Positions 1 through 8,999 of a stretch of 54,986 nt of DNA are shown piece by piece; position 1 is the first letter of the stretch, and every line of letters begins with the position of its first letter. The notes below the pieces were generated by a model. It did no database searches and had not been told where the DNA came from. It was given only the letters and a program-made list of their open reading frames with translations. Position numbers and translations under genes: made by a program. Origin of the DNA: JBBARC01 sp040400005 (lineage in GTDB: Bacteria > Pseudomonadota > Alphaproteobacteria > Acetobacterales > Acetobacteraceae); assembly GCA_040400005.1 (NCBI GenBank), contig JBBARC010000016.1, positions 1-54,986 on the forward strand, written 5' to 3'.

Positions 1-26
1 CGTCAACATTACGCCGGGGGTCTGGG

Positions 27-42
27 GGGGCGGCTTCGCCCC
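27..42 (-). terminator. GC hairpin downstream of secD
   Basis: The stem GGGGCG / CGCCCC with a four-base loop lies about 35 bases past the secD stop. No clear T-run follows on the minus strand, so this may be a stabilising hairpin or part of a short palindromic repeat rather than a classical terminator. Called from base pairing alone. Confidence 0.3.
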
Positions 43-77
43 ACCAGCCTTACTTGCCTTTGTTTTTAGCTGAGGCA

Positions 78-1634
78 TCAAACGGGCAACACGGCGGGGC
101 GGTAATGGCCGTACCAGCGGACCATGAGGAGGCGGGCCAGCACGGTTGCGGTGAACATGGAGGTGGCGATGCCGATGGTGATGGTGAGTGCAAAACCCTT
201 GACCGGGCCGCTGCCGAAGTAGAACAGCATGACGTGGGCCAAGAAGGCGGTGGCGTTACTATCGATGATGGTGGAGATGGCGCGTTTGAAGCCGGTTTCC
301 ATCGCCGAGAGGGGCGATCGGCCGTTGTGGCTTTCTTCGCGGATGCGTTCATTGACCAGGATGTTGGCATCCACCGCCATGCCCAGGGTGAGCAGTAACC
401 CGGCCATTCCAGGCAAAGTGAGGGTGGCCTGGAAGAGGGAAAGGATGCCGATCATAAGAATAAGGTTGGCGATGAGGGCGATGTTGGCGAACCAGCCGAA
501 CAGGCCATAAAAACTGCCCATAAAGAAGATCACCAGCAGAAAGCCGACGGCCAGCGAGAGGGCACCGGCGCGGATACTATCGGCGCCGAGTTCTGGCCCT
601 ACCGTGCGTTCTTCAACCACGGTGAGGGGGGCGGGCAGGGCGCCGGCGCGCAGCAGGACTGAGAGTTCGTTGGCCGAGGCGGCATCAAAACTGCCGCTGA
701 TTTGGCCGTGGCCACCAAGGATGGAATCGCGGATGACTGGGGCGGTGATGACCTGGTTATCGAGCACCACGGCGAAGCGGCGGCCGACGTTATCGCGGGT
801 GATTTCGCCGAATTTGCGGGCGCCCAGGCTGTTGAAGGTAAAGTTCACCACCCAATCGTTGGTTTGCGAATTGGTGCCGGCGCGGGCATCGGTGAGGTCG
901 GCGCCGTCCACTTCCACGCGTTTGCGCACGGCGATTTTGTCGGCGGGGTTTTTCTGCATGGGCAGAAGTTCAGCGCCGGGGGAGGGGGCGGCGCCGGGGA
1001 GTGCCGATTCATCGACCAGCCTAAAGGTCATTTTCGCGGTTTTGCCCAATAATTCTTTGACGCGGCCGGGGTCTTCGATGCCGGGCAGTTGCACGATGAT
1101 GCGGCTATCGCCCTGGCGGGCGATTTGCGGGTCGATGACGCCGGTTTCATCAATACGGCGGCGGACGATTTCGATGGATTGTTCCACCGCCCCGCGGGCG
1201 CGCAGCACTAGGGCTGCCGGTTGCAGGGTGATGGTGGCGCCGCCGGGGATGCTATCCACCACAAATTCGTTGGCGATGGCGTAGGGGATGGTGCGCAGGG
1301 CGGCGTTGACCGCATCGGCTTGGGCGGGGTCGCGCAGGTTGAGGAGCACGCGGTGGGTGGCGGGATCGGCGTGCAGATTGCGGTAGCCGAGCTGGGCGCG
1401 CAGCAGCACGGTGCGGGCGCTATCGGCCAGGGCATCGAGGCGATCACGCTCGACCGCGTCCATATCCACTTGCATCAGCAGGTAGGACCCGCCGCGCAGA
1501 TCTAGGCCCAAACTTACCTTGCGCCAGGGTAGCCAGTCGGCTGGGCTTGCCATGAAATTGGGCACGCAGAGCAGGGCGCCGAGCAGGCACAGGCCGACCA
1601 CCATCAGGGTTTTGGCGCGGCTAAAATACAGCAT
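78..1634 (-). CDS. secD: Protein translocase subunit SecD
   Basis: SecD forms the SecDF inner-membrane complex with SecF and uses the proton gradient to help pull preproteins through SecYEG. The 518-residue product starts with a transmembrane helix (about residues 8-28), followed by the signature LGLDLRGGS at 42-50. A large periplasmic P1 region follows, with the P-domain segment QLPGIEDPGRVKELLGKTA. The C-terminal bundle of five membrane helices carries TLGMAVDANILVNERIREE, the conserved charged motif of helix 4. The ATG at 1634 was chosen because the longer reading frame upstream is Pro-rich low-quality sequence and the family normally begins at MLYFSRAK. Length fits the compact alphaproteobacterial SecD. 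secF would lie beyond base 1, and yajC is not next to it here. Confidence 0.95.
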   Translation of the reverse strand: MLYFSRAKTLMVVGLCLLGALLCVPNFMASPADWLPWRKVSLGLDLRGGSYLLMQVDMDAVERDRLDALADSARTVLLRAQLGYRNLHADPATHRVLLNLRDPAQADAVNAALRTIPYAIANEFVVDSIPGGATITLQPAALVLRARGAVEQSIEIVRRRIDETGVIDPQIARQGDSRIIVQLPGIEDPGRVKELLGKTAKMTFRLVDESALPGAAPSPGAELLPMQKNPADKIAVRKRVEVDGADLTDARAGTNSQTNDWVVNFTFNSLGARKFGEITRDNVGRRFAVVLDNQVITAPVIRDSILGGHGQISGSFDAASANELSVLLRAGALPAPLTVVEERTVGPELGADSIRAGALSLAVGFLLVIFFMGSFYGLFGWFANIALIANLILMIGILSLFQATLTLPGMAGLLLTLGMAVDANILVNERIREESHNGRSPLSAMETGFKRAISTIIDSNATAFLAHVMLFYFGSGPVKGFALTITIGIATSMFTATVLARLLMVRWYGHYRPAVLPV

Positions 1635-1807
1635 GGGGCGGGCGGGGCTCCGGGTGGGATTTTTGGGGTTTCGATGGTTTGGGTGGGGTATGCCTTGGTG
1701 CGGGGGGGGCAGGCAAGTTTTGGCGTGGCGAGGGCTTTGCGGTGGCGGTGACGTGAGGCACAGAAGGGGGCAGGATTGGGCATACGATTGCGATTGGGCG
1801 CGCGCGG

Positions 1808-3100
1808 GTGTTGTTGGAAAACGAACGGATAGGGCCGGTGGGCGCGGGTTCTGTGGCAAAGCGCCGGGGGTTATGGCGCGGGGCGGCTTTGGTGCTGTTT
1901 GTGGCGCTGGTGGTGCTGCGCATCCCTGGCCTGGTTTTGCACCCGCGGTTTTGGGCCGAAGAAGGCAGGGTATATTTTTCTAATGCCTGCGCCTTCCCCT
2001 GGCAGGTGGTGTTGTTTCGGTCCGAGGTTGGTTATCTTAATTTGGCCGCCAATGTGGCAGCGCTGCTGGCGCACAGCCTGGTGCGGCTGGAAAATGCGCC
2101 GTCGGTTACCACGGGGTTTGCGTTGCTGCTACAATCGCTGCCGGCGATTGTGCTGGTGCGGGCACGTGATGCGTGGTTGCGATCGCCGCCTGTGCTGTTG
2201 GTCGCGGTGGCGCTGGTGGCGTTGGCGCCGCTTTGCGATGAGATTTGGTTGAGCACCTCGATTAGCCAGTTTCACATTATGCTGGCGGCCGCGTTGTGTT
2301 TGGCGCTGAATGTGCCGGCGGGGCGCTGGCGGCATGGGCGGGCGCTGGTTTTGGGGTTGGCGCCGTTATGTGGGCCGGGCAGTGTCGCACTGGTGCCGTT
2401 GTTTTTTGCGCGCGCGGCGATCGATAGGTCGCGCGACCGGCTGGCGCAGGCGGCGTGCCTGGGCATTGGCGCGGGTTTGCAGATTTTGGTGTTTTATATC
2501 CCTGCCGCAGCGCGCCAGCATGGTTTGCCGGCGGCGGATTTCGCAGCGATCTTTGCGGTGAAGCAATTGGCGGTGCCGTTTTTGGGTGGTGCATTGGCAA
2601 AGCAGGTGGCAGGTTCGTTGGCGGGCCAACTTGCCGGCGGGGCGTGGCCGTGGGCGGCTTTTTGGGCGGCCGGGCTGGTGGGTGCGGCGATGGCCGTGGC
2701 ATTACGGCGTCGCCCGGTGCCGGCGGCGACGTGGATGGTGCTGGCGGGTGGGGCGTTGGCGGTGCTGAGCTATGGCGGGGCACTGGGCGGCACCAGGGGG
2801 CTGGTGAGCGAGCTTGCCGGGCAGCGTTATGCGTTTGCGCCCAATGCCTTATTTGCGCTGGCGGTGCTGTGTTTGGCGGCATCGGGGCGTGCTGGCGATT
2901 CGCGCGTGTTCTCCAGGGTTGCCGGGTTTGTCGCGGTGTGGGGGCTGGCGGTTGGGGTTATGCAGCTGGCTTTGCCGCATAACCCCCTGTTTACCACCGG
3001 CCCTGATTGGCAAAGCGAAGTCGCGGCGTGGCGCGCAGACAACACGCATCCCCTGGCGATTTGGCCGCGGGGCTGGGTGTTTTTGCTGCCGCCGGCTTAA
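1808..3100 (+). CDS. Multi-pass membrane protein of unknown function
   Basis: The product is 430 residues, starts at GTG (TTG codons follow directly and are alternatives), and has about ten hydrophobic segments. After a short basic N-terminus come a helix at about 23-43, then the loop LHPRFWAEEGRVYFSNA, then regularly spaced helices. The acidic periplasmic-type loop after the first helix (WAEE) and the overall topology resemble GT-C fold glycosyltransferases and polyprenyl-linked sugar transferases. No family motif is firm enough to name one. It is divergent from secD with 173 bases between them, and its stop codon shares bases with the convergent uvrA stop. Being a gene is well supported by hydrophobicity and codon pattern; function is not. 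Confidence 0.75.
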   Translation: MLLENERIGPVGAGSVAKRRGLWRGAALVLFVALVVLRIPGLVLHPRFWAEEGRVYFSNACAFPWQVVLFRSEVGYLNLAANVAALLAHSLVRLENAPSVTTGFALLLQSLPAIVLVRARDAWLRSPPVLLVAVALVALAPLCDEIWLSTSISQFHIMLAAALCLALNVPAGRWRHGRALVLGLAPLCGPGSVALVPLFFARAAIDRSRDRLAQAACLGIGAGLQILVFYIPAAARQHGLPAADFAAIFAVKQLAVPFLGGALAKQVAGSLAGQLAGGAWPWAAFWAAGLVGAAMAVALRRRPVPAATWMVLAGGALAVLSYGGALGGTRGLVSELAGQRYAFAPNALFALAVLCLAASGRAGDSRVFSRVAGFVAVWGLAVGVMQLALPHNPLFTTGPDWQSEVAAWRADNTHPLAIWPRGWVFLLPPA

Positions 3101-5997
3101 GATTTTTTGCGCGTTGCCGGCCGTGCTGGTTTTGTCGGTTTGGCCGCCGGCGCCACAGGTTTGGCGATTTTGGCAAACAGCGGTTTGAGAAACCTCCCGG
3201 TGTGGCTGGCAGGGTTGACCGCCACATCTTCCGGCGTGCCCTCCGCCACGATCTCCCCGCCGCCATCGCCGCCCTCTGGGCCCATATCAATCAGCCAATC
3301 GGCGGTTTTAATCACTTCTAGATTATGCTCAATCACCACAATGGTGTTGCCCTGATCAACCAGCGCATGCAAAACTTCTAGCAATTTGCGCACATCTTCA
3401 AAATGCAGCCCAGTGGTCGGTTCATCCAATATGTACAACGTGCGGCCAGTGGCGCGGCGGGCGAGTTCTTTGGCGAGCTTGATGCGCTGCGCCTCCCCCC
3501 CCGACAACGTGGTGGATTGCTGGCCCAAACTGATATAGCCCAAACCGACGCGCTGCAGAATTTGCAATCGATCGTTGATGCGGCTCACGGCGGTAAAAAA
3601 CGGCTGGGCTTCGTCCACGGTCATTGCCAAAATGTCGGCAATCGACTTGCCTTTGAATTTAATCTCCAGCGTTTCGCGATTATAACGTGCCCCTTTGCAG
3701 GTATCGCATTTTACAAACACGTCGGGCAGAAAATGCATTTCGATTTTGATCAGCCCATCGCCCTGGCACGCCTCGCAGCGGCCGCCTTTGACGTTGAAAC
3801 TAAACCGGCCAGGCTTGTAACCACGCGCTTTGGCTTCCGGCATTTCGGCAAACCAGTCGCGGATCGGCGCAAACAAATCAGTGTAGGTGGCGGGGTTGCT
3901 GCGCGGCGTGCGGCCGATCGGGGATTGATCGATGTCGATGATTTTATCGAGCTGATCCAGCCCATCAATGCGGGTGCAGGCCGCCGGCACCTCGCCCGAT
4001 CCCATCAATTTGCGCGAGGCCGCTCGGTATAGCGTATCCACCACCAGCGTGGATTTACCGCCACCCGAAACGCCGGTAACGCACGTCATGGTGCCCAGCG
4101 GAAAATGCGCGGTGACCGATTTCAGATTGTTGCCGGTGGCGCCGACAACACTCACCCGGCGCGATTTACTGATCGGCCGGCGCCTAGCGGGCACGTCGAT
4201 GCGGCGGCGGCCCGATAGATAATCACCGGTGAGGGACGCCGGATTTGCTTCAACCTCGGCCGGCGTGCCAATGGCGACAACATGGCCGCCATTAATGCCA
4301 GCGCGTGGCCCCATATCGATCAGAAAATCGGCAGCGCGTATCGCATCTTCATCATGCTCCACCACCAGCACCGTATTGCCCAACGCCTTCAGGCGGCGCA
4401 GCGTGCCCAACAAACGTTCGTTATCGCGCTGGTGCAAACCAATGGAAGGTTCATCGAGCACATATAAAACCCCGGTCAGACCCGATCCGATTTGGCTGGC
4501 AAGCCTGATACGCTGGCTTTCGCCGCCCGATAACGTGGCCGATCCGCGCGATAGCGACAAATAATTTAAGCCAACATCAACTAAAAACCGCAACCGATCT
4601 TTAATTTCGCGCAAAATCCGCCCGGCGATTTCGGCGCGGTTGGGGGTGAGCGTTGCCTCTACCCCATCGAACCATTTTAGCGCATCGAGAATAGATAGGG
4701 CAGACGCTTCAGCAATATTGCAGGTAGCAATCTTTACCGATAAAGCCTCCGGTTTTAACCGCGCCCCATGACAGGTTCCGCACGGTTTTTCGGCCTGGTA
4801 GCGCGACATCTCCTCGCGCGCCCAAGCGGAATCGGTTTCGCGAAAACGCCGTTCTAAATTACGCAAAACCCCTTCAAATGGTTTTGTCACGCTGTAACTG
4901 CGCACAGAATCTTTGTAATCCATCACAATCGGCTCGTCGCCCGTGCCATGCAGCACCGCTACACGAAAATGCTCGGGCAAATCTTCCCACGCCGTGCGTA
5001 GGGATAGTTTATAGTGCTTGGCCAGGCTTTGCAGGGTCTGGTCGAAATAGGGGCTCATCGCACCGGTCCACGGGGCAATCGCCCCTTCTGCCAAACACTT
5101 GCGTTCGTCAGGCACAATTAAATCTGCATCAAAATATATTTCGATGCCCAAGCCATCACACGCCGGGCAAGCGCCGTGCGGGGAATTGAAACTAAACAGC
5201 CGCGGCTCGATCTCCTCCAACGAAAACCCGCTCACTGGGCAGGCAAAGCGCGACGAAAACATCGTGCGCTCGCCAGTATCCGCGGTTTCCGCAATCACAA
5301 TACCGTCGTTCACCATGCCCAACGCAGTTTCTAAACTCTCCGCCAAGCGTTGCTCCAAACCGGCGCGCACCACCACACGATCGACCACCGCTTCCAGCGT
5401 GTGTTTCAGCTTCTTATTCAACGCCGGCGCATCGGCAATTTCATACATCGTGCCGTCGATCTTGGCCCGTGTAAAACCGCGGCGCTGTAAATCGGCCAGC
5501 TCCTTCTTATACTCGCCCTTGCGATCGCGTACCACCGGCGCCAGCAATAGCAGCCGCGTGCCCTCCGCCATCGCCATCACCCGGTCGACCATCTGGCTCA
5601 CCGTCTGTGCCTCAATCGGCAAACCGGTCGCCGGCGAATACGGCACACCCACACGCGCCCATAACAGCCGCATGTAATCGTTTATCTCTGTCACCGTGCC
5701 CACCGTGCTGCGCGGGTTGCGGCTGGTGGTTTTCTGCTCAATCGAAATCGCCGGGGACAACCCCTCAATACTGTCCACATCCGGCTTGCCCATCAGTTCT
5801 AAAAACTGCCGCGCGTAAGCCGATAAACTCTCCACATACCGCCGCTGACCCTCGGCATAAATCGTGTCGAACGCCAGCGACGACTTACCCGACCCCGACA
5901 GCCCGGTAATCACCGTCAGCTGATCGCGGGGAATCGTCACATCAATGTTCTTCAAATTATGCTCACGCGCACCGCGCACCACGATATTAGCCGTCAC
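3097..5997 (-). CDS. uvrA: UvrABC excinuclease subunit A
   Basis: UvrA is the damage-sensing ABC ATPase of nucleotide excision repair; a UvrA2 dimer loads UvrB onto lesions. The 966-residue protein shows both ATPase modules. Walker A sites are GLSGSGKS (32-39) and GVSGGGKST, two LSGGESQRIRLA / LSGGEAQRIKLA signatures are present, and each is followed by a LYVLDEPS or LYILDEPT Walker B. Both zinc modules are present: CPVSGF...CPACDG in the first half and CEACQGDG...CDTCKG in the second. The C-terminus ends in a Pro/Lys-rich tail (KPTKPARPATRKKS). The second Walker A has GGGKST where GSGKST is common, a conservative change. The gene is monocistronic, and its TAA overlaps the convergent TAA of the upstream-coordinate gene in the sequence TTAA. 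Confidence 0.97.
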   Translation of the reverse strand: MTANIVVRGAREHNLKNIDVTIPRDQLTVITGLSGSGKSSLAFDTIYAEGQRRYVESLSAYARQFLELMGKPDVDSIEGLSPAISIEQKTTSRNPRSTVGTVTEINDYMRLLWARVGVPYSPATGLPIEAQTVSQMVDRVMAMAEGTRLLLLAPVVRDRKGEYKKELADLQRRGFTRAKIDGTMYEIADAPALNKKLKHTLEAVVDRVVVRAGLEQRLAESLETALGMVNDGIVIAETADTGERTMFSSRFACPVSGFSLEEIEPRLFSFNSPHGACPACDGLGIEIYFDADLIVPDERKCLAEGAIAPWTGAMSPYFDQTLQSLAKHYKLSLRTAWEDLPEHFRVAVLHGTGDEPIVMDYKDSVRSYSVTKPFEGVLRNLERRFRETDSAWAREEMSRYQAEKPCGTCHGARLKPEALSVKIATCNIAEASALSILDALKWFDGVEATLTPNRAEIAGRILREIKDRLRFLVDVGLNYLSLSRGSATLSGGESQRIRLASQIGSGLTGVLYVLDEPSIGLHQRDNERLLGTLRRLKALGNTVLVVEHDEDAIRAADFLIDMGPRAGINGGHVVAIGTPAEVEANPASLTGDYLSGRRRIDVPARRRPISKSRRVSVVGATGNNLKSVTAHFPLGTMTCVTGVSGGGKSTLVVDTLYRAASRKLMGSGEVPAACTRIDGLDQLDKIIDIDQSPIGRTPRSNPATYTDLFAPIRDWFAEMPEAKARGYKPGRFSFNVKGGRCEACQGDGLIKIEMHFLPDVFVKCDTCKGARYNRETLEIKFKGKSIADILAMTVDEAQPFFTAVSRINDRLQILQRVGLGYISLGQQSTTLSGGEAQRIKLAKELARRATGRTLYILDEPTTGLHFEDVRKLLEVLHALVDQGNTIVVIEHNLEVIKTADWLIDMGPEGGDGGGEIVAEGTPEDVAVNPASHTGRFLKPLFAKIAKPVAPAAKPTKPARPATRKKS

Positions 5998-6364
5998 AGA
6001 TAAGCCTCTCGGTATGAATTGCGGCGCGAGCCGGTGGTTGGCAGAGAAGAAAAGGAAGGCGCGAGGGGCTTCGTGCGGAGCACGCCTTCGCGTGACGCCC
6101 CCGCTACCCCCATTAAAGGCTTGCCGTTAGTGCGGACCAGGGGCGTCGAGCCCTTTATACCGAACCAAGGTAAGGGTATGAAAATACATGCTTGTTTTGT
6201 CACTGGACACCAGCTTGGCTTCGATAGTCTTCTCCGCCGGTTTACCGGGCTCGTCATGCTATCAATGTAGCGACGATTTTGATCATGAGCAGCCCACTGA
6301 TTTGCTCCTTTTTGAGGTACCGGGTCGAGTGAGCGCTTCGGTCTGAAAATGGGGGTAGTCTCGT

Positions 6365-6392
6365 CCCCCTCCCCCCCCCCCCTCCCCCCCCC
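6365..6392. repeat. Poly-C tract (C5-T-C12-T-C9)
   Basis: Homopolymer runs of 12 and 9 cytosines separated by single T residues lie about 490 bases upstream of the Hint-repeat operon. Runs this long are prone to strand slippage and to sequencing error. They are not inside a recognisable gene. Confidence 0.8.
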
Positions 6393-6793
6393 GCCGCCGT
6401 TGACGCTCTGCCGGCAGGCCGATTGCGTTCAAAGCCCTGGCATCCGGGCCGGTGGGGATGGGCAAAGGGGTGCACGGTCGCGGCGCGCCCGCGGCGTTAT
6501 GAGGCGCATGTTGCCGCTAGGCCCCAGCTAGCCGCCCTCCACCGCGGCAGAACGGCCGGCTCGGCGGGCAGGTTTACGCTCAAAGCTGGCGGGTAGCTTA
6601 CGGCAAAAATTGGCCGAAGGCAGACCGGCTGCCTGGGGATGCTGAGCGGCGATATGCAGACGTTTCCGGTGGCAGCGCGGGGCGATCACATCAACGGGAC
6701 CAGACCACATGCTGCGGCGCAAAAATAGCGACCACCTAAGGACACTCGCCGACAACTCTCGGCCAGTGCGAGGGTCATTTTAGGCATCTCGCG

Positions 6794-6823
6794 TTGACAC
6801 AACATGACCGTGCCCGCTACCCA
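6794..6823 (+). promoter_or_regulatory. Possible sigma-70 promoter of the Hint-repeat operon
   Basis: TTGACA at 6794-6799 is an exact -35 consensus. With 18 bases of spacing the -10 would be TACCCA at 6818, which is poor. It lies about 60-90 bases before the ATG at 6885. Called on the -35 match and position only. Confidence 0.3.
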
Positions 6824-6884
6824 TCAAGGGGTTTGCAGCCGGACCATTTTATCCGGGTAACACCTGTCCGTTGAGAGCAACCAC

Positions 6885-8969
6885 ATGACCAATTATGTTG
6901 TATCGACCCTGACCACCAACCTTGCCGTGGGTGGCACCGATACGGCAAAAATCGTCAACGGCGGCACGCTGACCAGTTCAACGGTTGCCGCCGGCGGGGT
7001 TATCGCGGTCTCCAGCGGCGGCATCAACATCTCTAGCACGGTGCTGGGCAAAGATGTGGTGTCGTCAGGCGGTTTGACCTCGGCGATTATCGTCGGCAGC
7101 GGCGGCGAACAGATTGTCTCCAATGGCGGCTATGCCTCGGGCACAACTGTTAAAAATAGCGGCACCGAGATCGTCTCCTCGGGCGGGTATGTCTATTCCA
7201 CCACGGTGTCCAGCGGCGGGCTGATGATTGTCTCCAACGGCGGGCAAACCGGGTCGTCGGTTATCCTTAATGGCGCATTCGAGGTTATTTCCGCCGGCGG
7301 CTCGGGCGTTGGCGATGCCATTGGCAGCGGCGGCGAAATTCTGGTCTCGGCGGGTGGCTCGGCGATCAATAGCTTTGTCGGCAGCGGTGGTAACGAAATT
7401 GTCGTCTCGGGCGGCTTTGCGGTCTCAGCAGTGGTGCTGTCGGGTGGCGTTGTGACCGTGCAGAACGGCGGATTTGCCGTGTCGGCAACCGTGGTTGCGG
7501 GCGGGCAGGTGATGGTCTTCAGCGGCGGTGAGGCATCGGCGAGCTATATTTTCAGCGGTGGCGCACAAAATGTGCAAAATGGCGGGCTCGATGTGTCGGC
7601 AACCGTATTGTCCGGTGGCGTCGAAACACTGTCGGCCGGCGGTCATGCCAGTGCGACGAAAATTTCCTCGGGTGGCACAGAAACTATTCTGTCAGGCGGC
7701 ATCAGCATCAATGTGGTGCAAGCCACCGGCGGCGTGATCAATATTGCCTCGGGCGGTGAAGTTGATGAAAAAACCCTGGCCTTTGTCGGCGCCGGATCGG
7801 GCACGGCAACCAATGGCACGCTCACCGTCACCCAAGGCGGCCATAGCGTGACGCTCGATTTTGCCGGCAACCCGACGGGCGAATTTTATGCCAGCGCCGA
7901 TGGCAGCGGTGGCACGCTGATCACCTACGACCAAATTCCTTGCTTTGCCGAAGGCACCAAAATCCTGACCAGCACAGGCGAAATAGCGGTGCAAAACCTG
8001 CGCGAGGGTATGATGGTGCCAGCGTTTGCCGGTGCCGCCCTGCGCCGAATTGCCTGGGTGGGCAGTCGCCAAGTTGATATTGCCCGCCACCCCGATGCCG
8101 GCCTGGTTTCGCCCGTGTGCATTCTGGCCGGCAGCATCGCCCCTGGCATGCCGGCGCGCGATTTGCGCCTCAGCCCGCAGCACGCGCTGTTTTTACGCGA
8201 TGATGCCGGCCTGCCAGTGCTGGTGCCGGTGCGCCATCTGATCAATGGCGCCACCATCCGCCAGGAAAAGATTGCAAGCGTTACCTACTACCATGTCGAG
8301 CTTGCCGATTTGACCGGCAGCATTGTGCACGACGTGGTGCTGGCCGATGGTATGCCGGTCGAAAGCTATCTCGACACCGGCAATCGCCACAGTTTTGCAC
8401 ATGCCGATCAGCCGCGGCGGTTGATCGCCGATTTTGCGCCCGGCCCATTGGCGGCCACGCCCTGCGCCGAGATCGTCACCCACGGGCCGCGGCTTGCGGC
8501 GTTGGCGCGGCGCTTTGGTGCCGGCATTAAGGCTGCGGGTTTTGGCCCGGATAGTAACCCCAACCTTATATTGTTGGGCGATGGCGCGCCGATCGAGTTT
8601 GCCCGCGAGGGTGATATTGTGCGCGCCATGCTGCCGGCGGGTGTGCGGCAGATCGTGGTGGTGTCGCGGGTTTTTGTGCCGGCCTTGAACGGCACTGCCA
8701 GCGATGATGCACGGGCGTTGGGTATTGGGGTGGCCGGGCTACAGCTTGACGGTATCGACATGGCGCTGACCGACCCCTGCTTCGTGCGCGGCTGGCATAG
8801 CGGCGAAGATGATGTCGGCTGCGGCGTGCGCTGGAGCACCGGTGAGGGCGTTATTCTCGCGCGTGGCGCCCGGATGATTTCGCTGCGCTTGGCCGAGGTT
8901 GCGCCCCACTGCTATTGGCAAGCGCCGGGGCTTAGCGGGTTACACGCGCCACTGCGCGCCGCGGTTTAG
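6885..8969 (+). CDS. Strand-loop-strand repeat protein with C-terminal Hint domain
   Basis: The 694-residue protein has two parts. Residues about 20-300 are roughly fourteen imperfect 19-residue repeats of the form GG-(x)n-S-x-TV-x-SGG-x-x-x-V-x-SGG, the AIDA-type passenger repeats that in enteric autotransporters are O-heptosylated. From residue 353 (PCFAEGTKILT) to about 500 lies a Hint domain of the Hint_2 kind, with LSPQHALF and HDVVLADGMPVESYLDTGN. The last 190 residues are a typical tail seen after such domains. There is no Sec signal peptide and no autotransporter beta-barrel, so export would need another route. It is first in an operon with a TibC-like glycosyltransferase (30-base gap) and a sulfotransferase, which suggests it is their substrate. 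Domain calls are firm; autoprocessing is inferred. Confidence 0.9.
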   Translation: MTNYVVSTLTTNLAVGGTDTAKIVNGGTLTSSTVAAGGVIAVSSGGINISSTVLGKDVVSSGGLTSAIIVGSGGEQIVSNGGYASGTTVKNSGTEIVSSGGYVYSTTVSSGGLMIVSNGGQTGSSVILNGAFEVISAGGSGVGDAIGSGGEILVSAGGSAINSFVGSGGNEIVVSGGFAVSAVVLSGGVVTVQNGGFAVSATVVAGGQVMVFSGGEASASYIFSGGAQNVQNGGLDVSATVLSGGVETLSAGGHASATKISSGGTETILSGGISINVVQATGGVINIASGGEVDEKTLAFVGAGSGTATNGTLTVTQGGHSVTLDFAGNPTGEFYASADGSGGTLITYDQIPCFAEGTKILTSTGEIAVQNLREGMMVPAFAGAALRRIAWVGSRQVDIARHPDAGLVSPVCILAGSIAPGMPARDLRLSPQHALFLRDDAGLPVLVPVRHLINGATIRQEKIASVTYYHVELADLTGSIVHDVVLADGMPVESYLDTGNRHSFAHADQPRRLIADFAPGPLAATPCAEIVTHGPRLAALARRFGAGIKAAGFGPDSNPNLILLGDGAPIEFAREGDIVRAMLPAGVRQIVVVSRVFVPALNGTASDDARALGIGVAGLQLDGIDMALTDPCFVRGWHSGEDDVGCGVRWSTGEGVILARGARMISLRLAEVAPHCYWQAPGLSGLHAPLRAAV

Positions 8970-8999
8970 GATTTTGGCGGGTTGCGTTAGCGGGGCGTA

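Larger units (their letters stand above)
5998..6884. other. 887-base intergenic region without a convincing gene
   Basis: Between divergent uvrA and the Hint-repeat operon I see no protein-like frame. It holds a stretch at 6056-6125 resembling a decayed half of the family-1 palindrome (a GAGGGGCTT start and the run ACCCCCATTAAAGGCTTGCC), two long C runs at 6371-6392, and a candidate promoter at 6794-6823. Its length and mixed content suggest regulatory sequence plus repeat debris. Confidence 0.5.

Noticed and set aside
1..77. secF expected next to secD
   Set aside because: Only 77 bases remain before the window edge and they do not encode it; absence cannot be claimed.
6019..6531. Short plus-strand frames in the leader before the Hint-repeat operon
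   Set aside because: They lack ribosome binding sites, cross the poly-C tract or repeat debris and have no protein-like composition.
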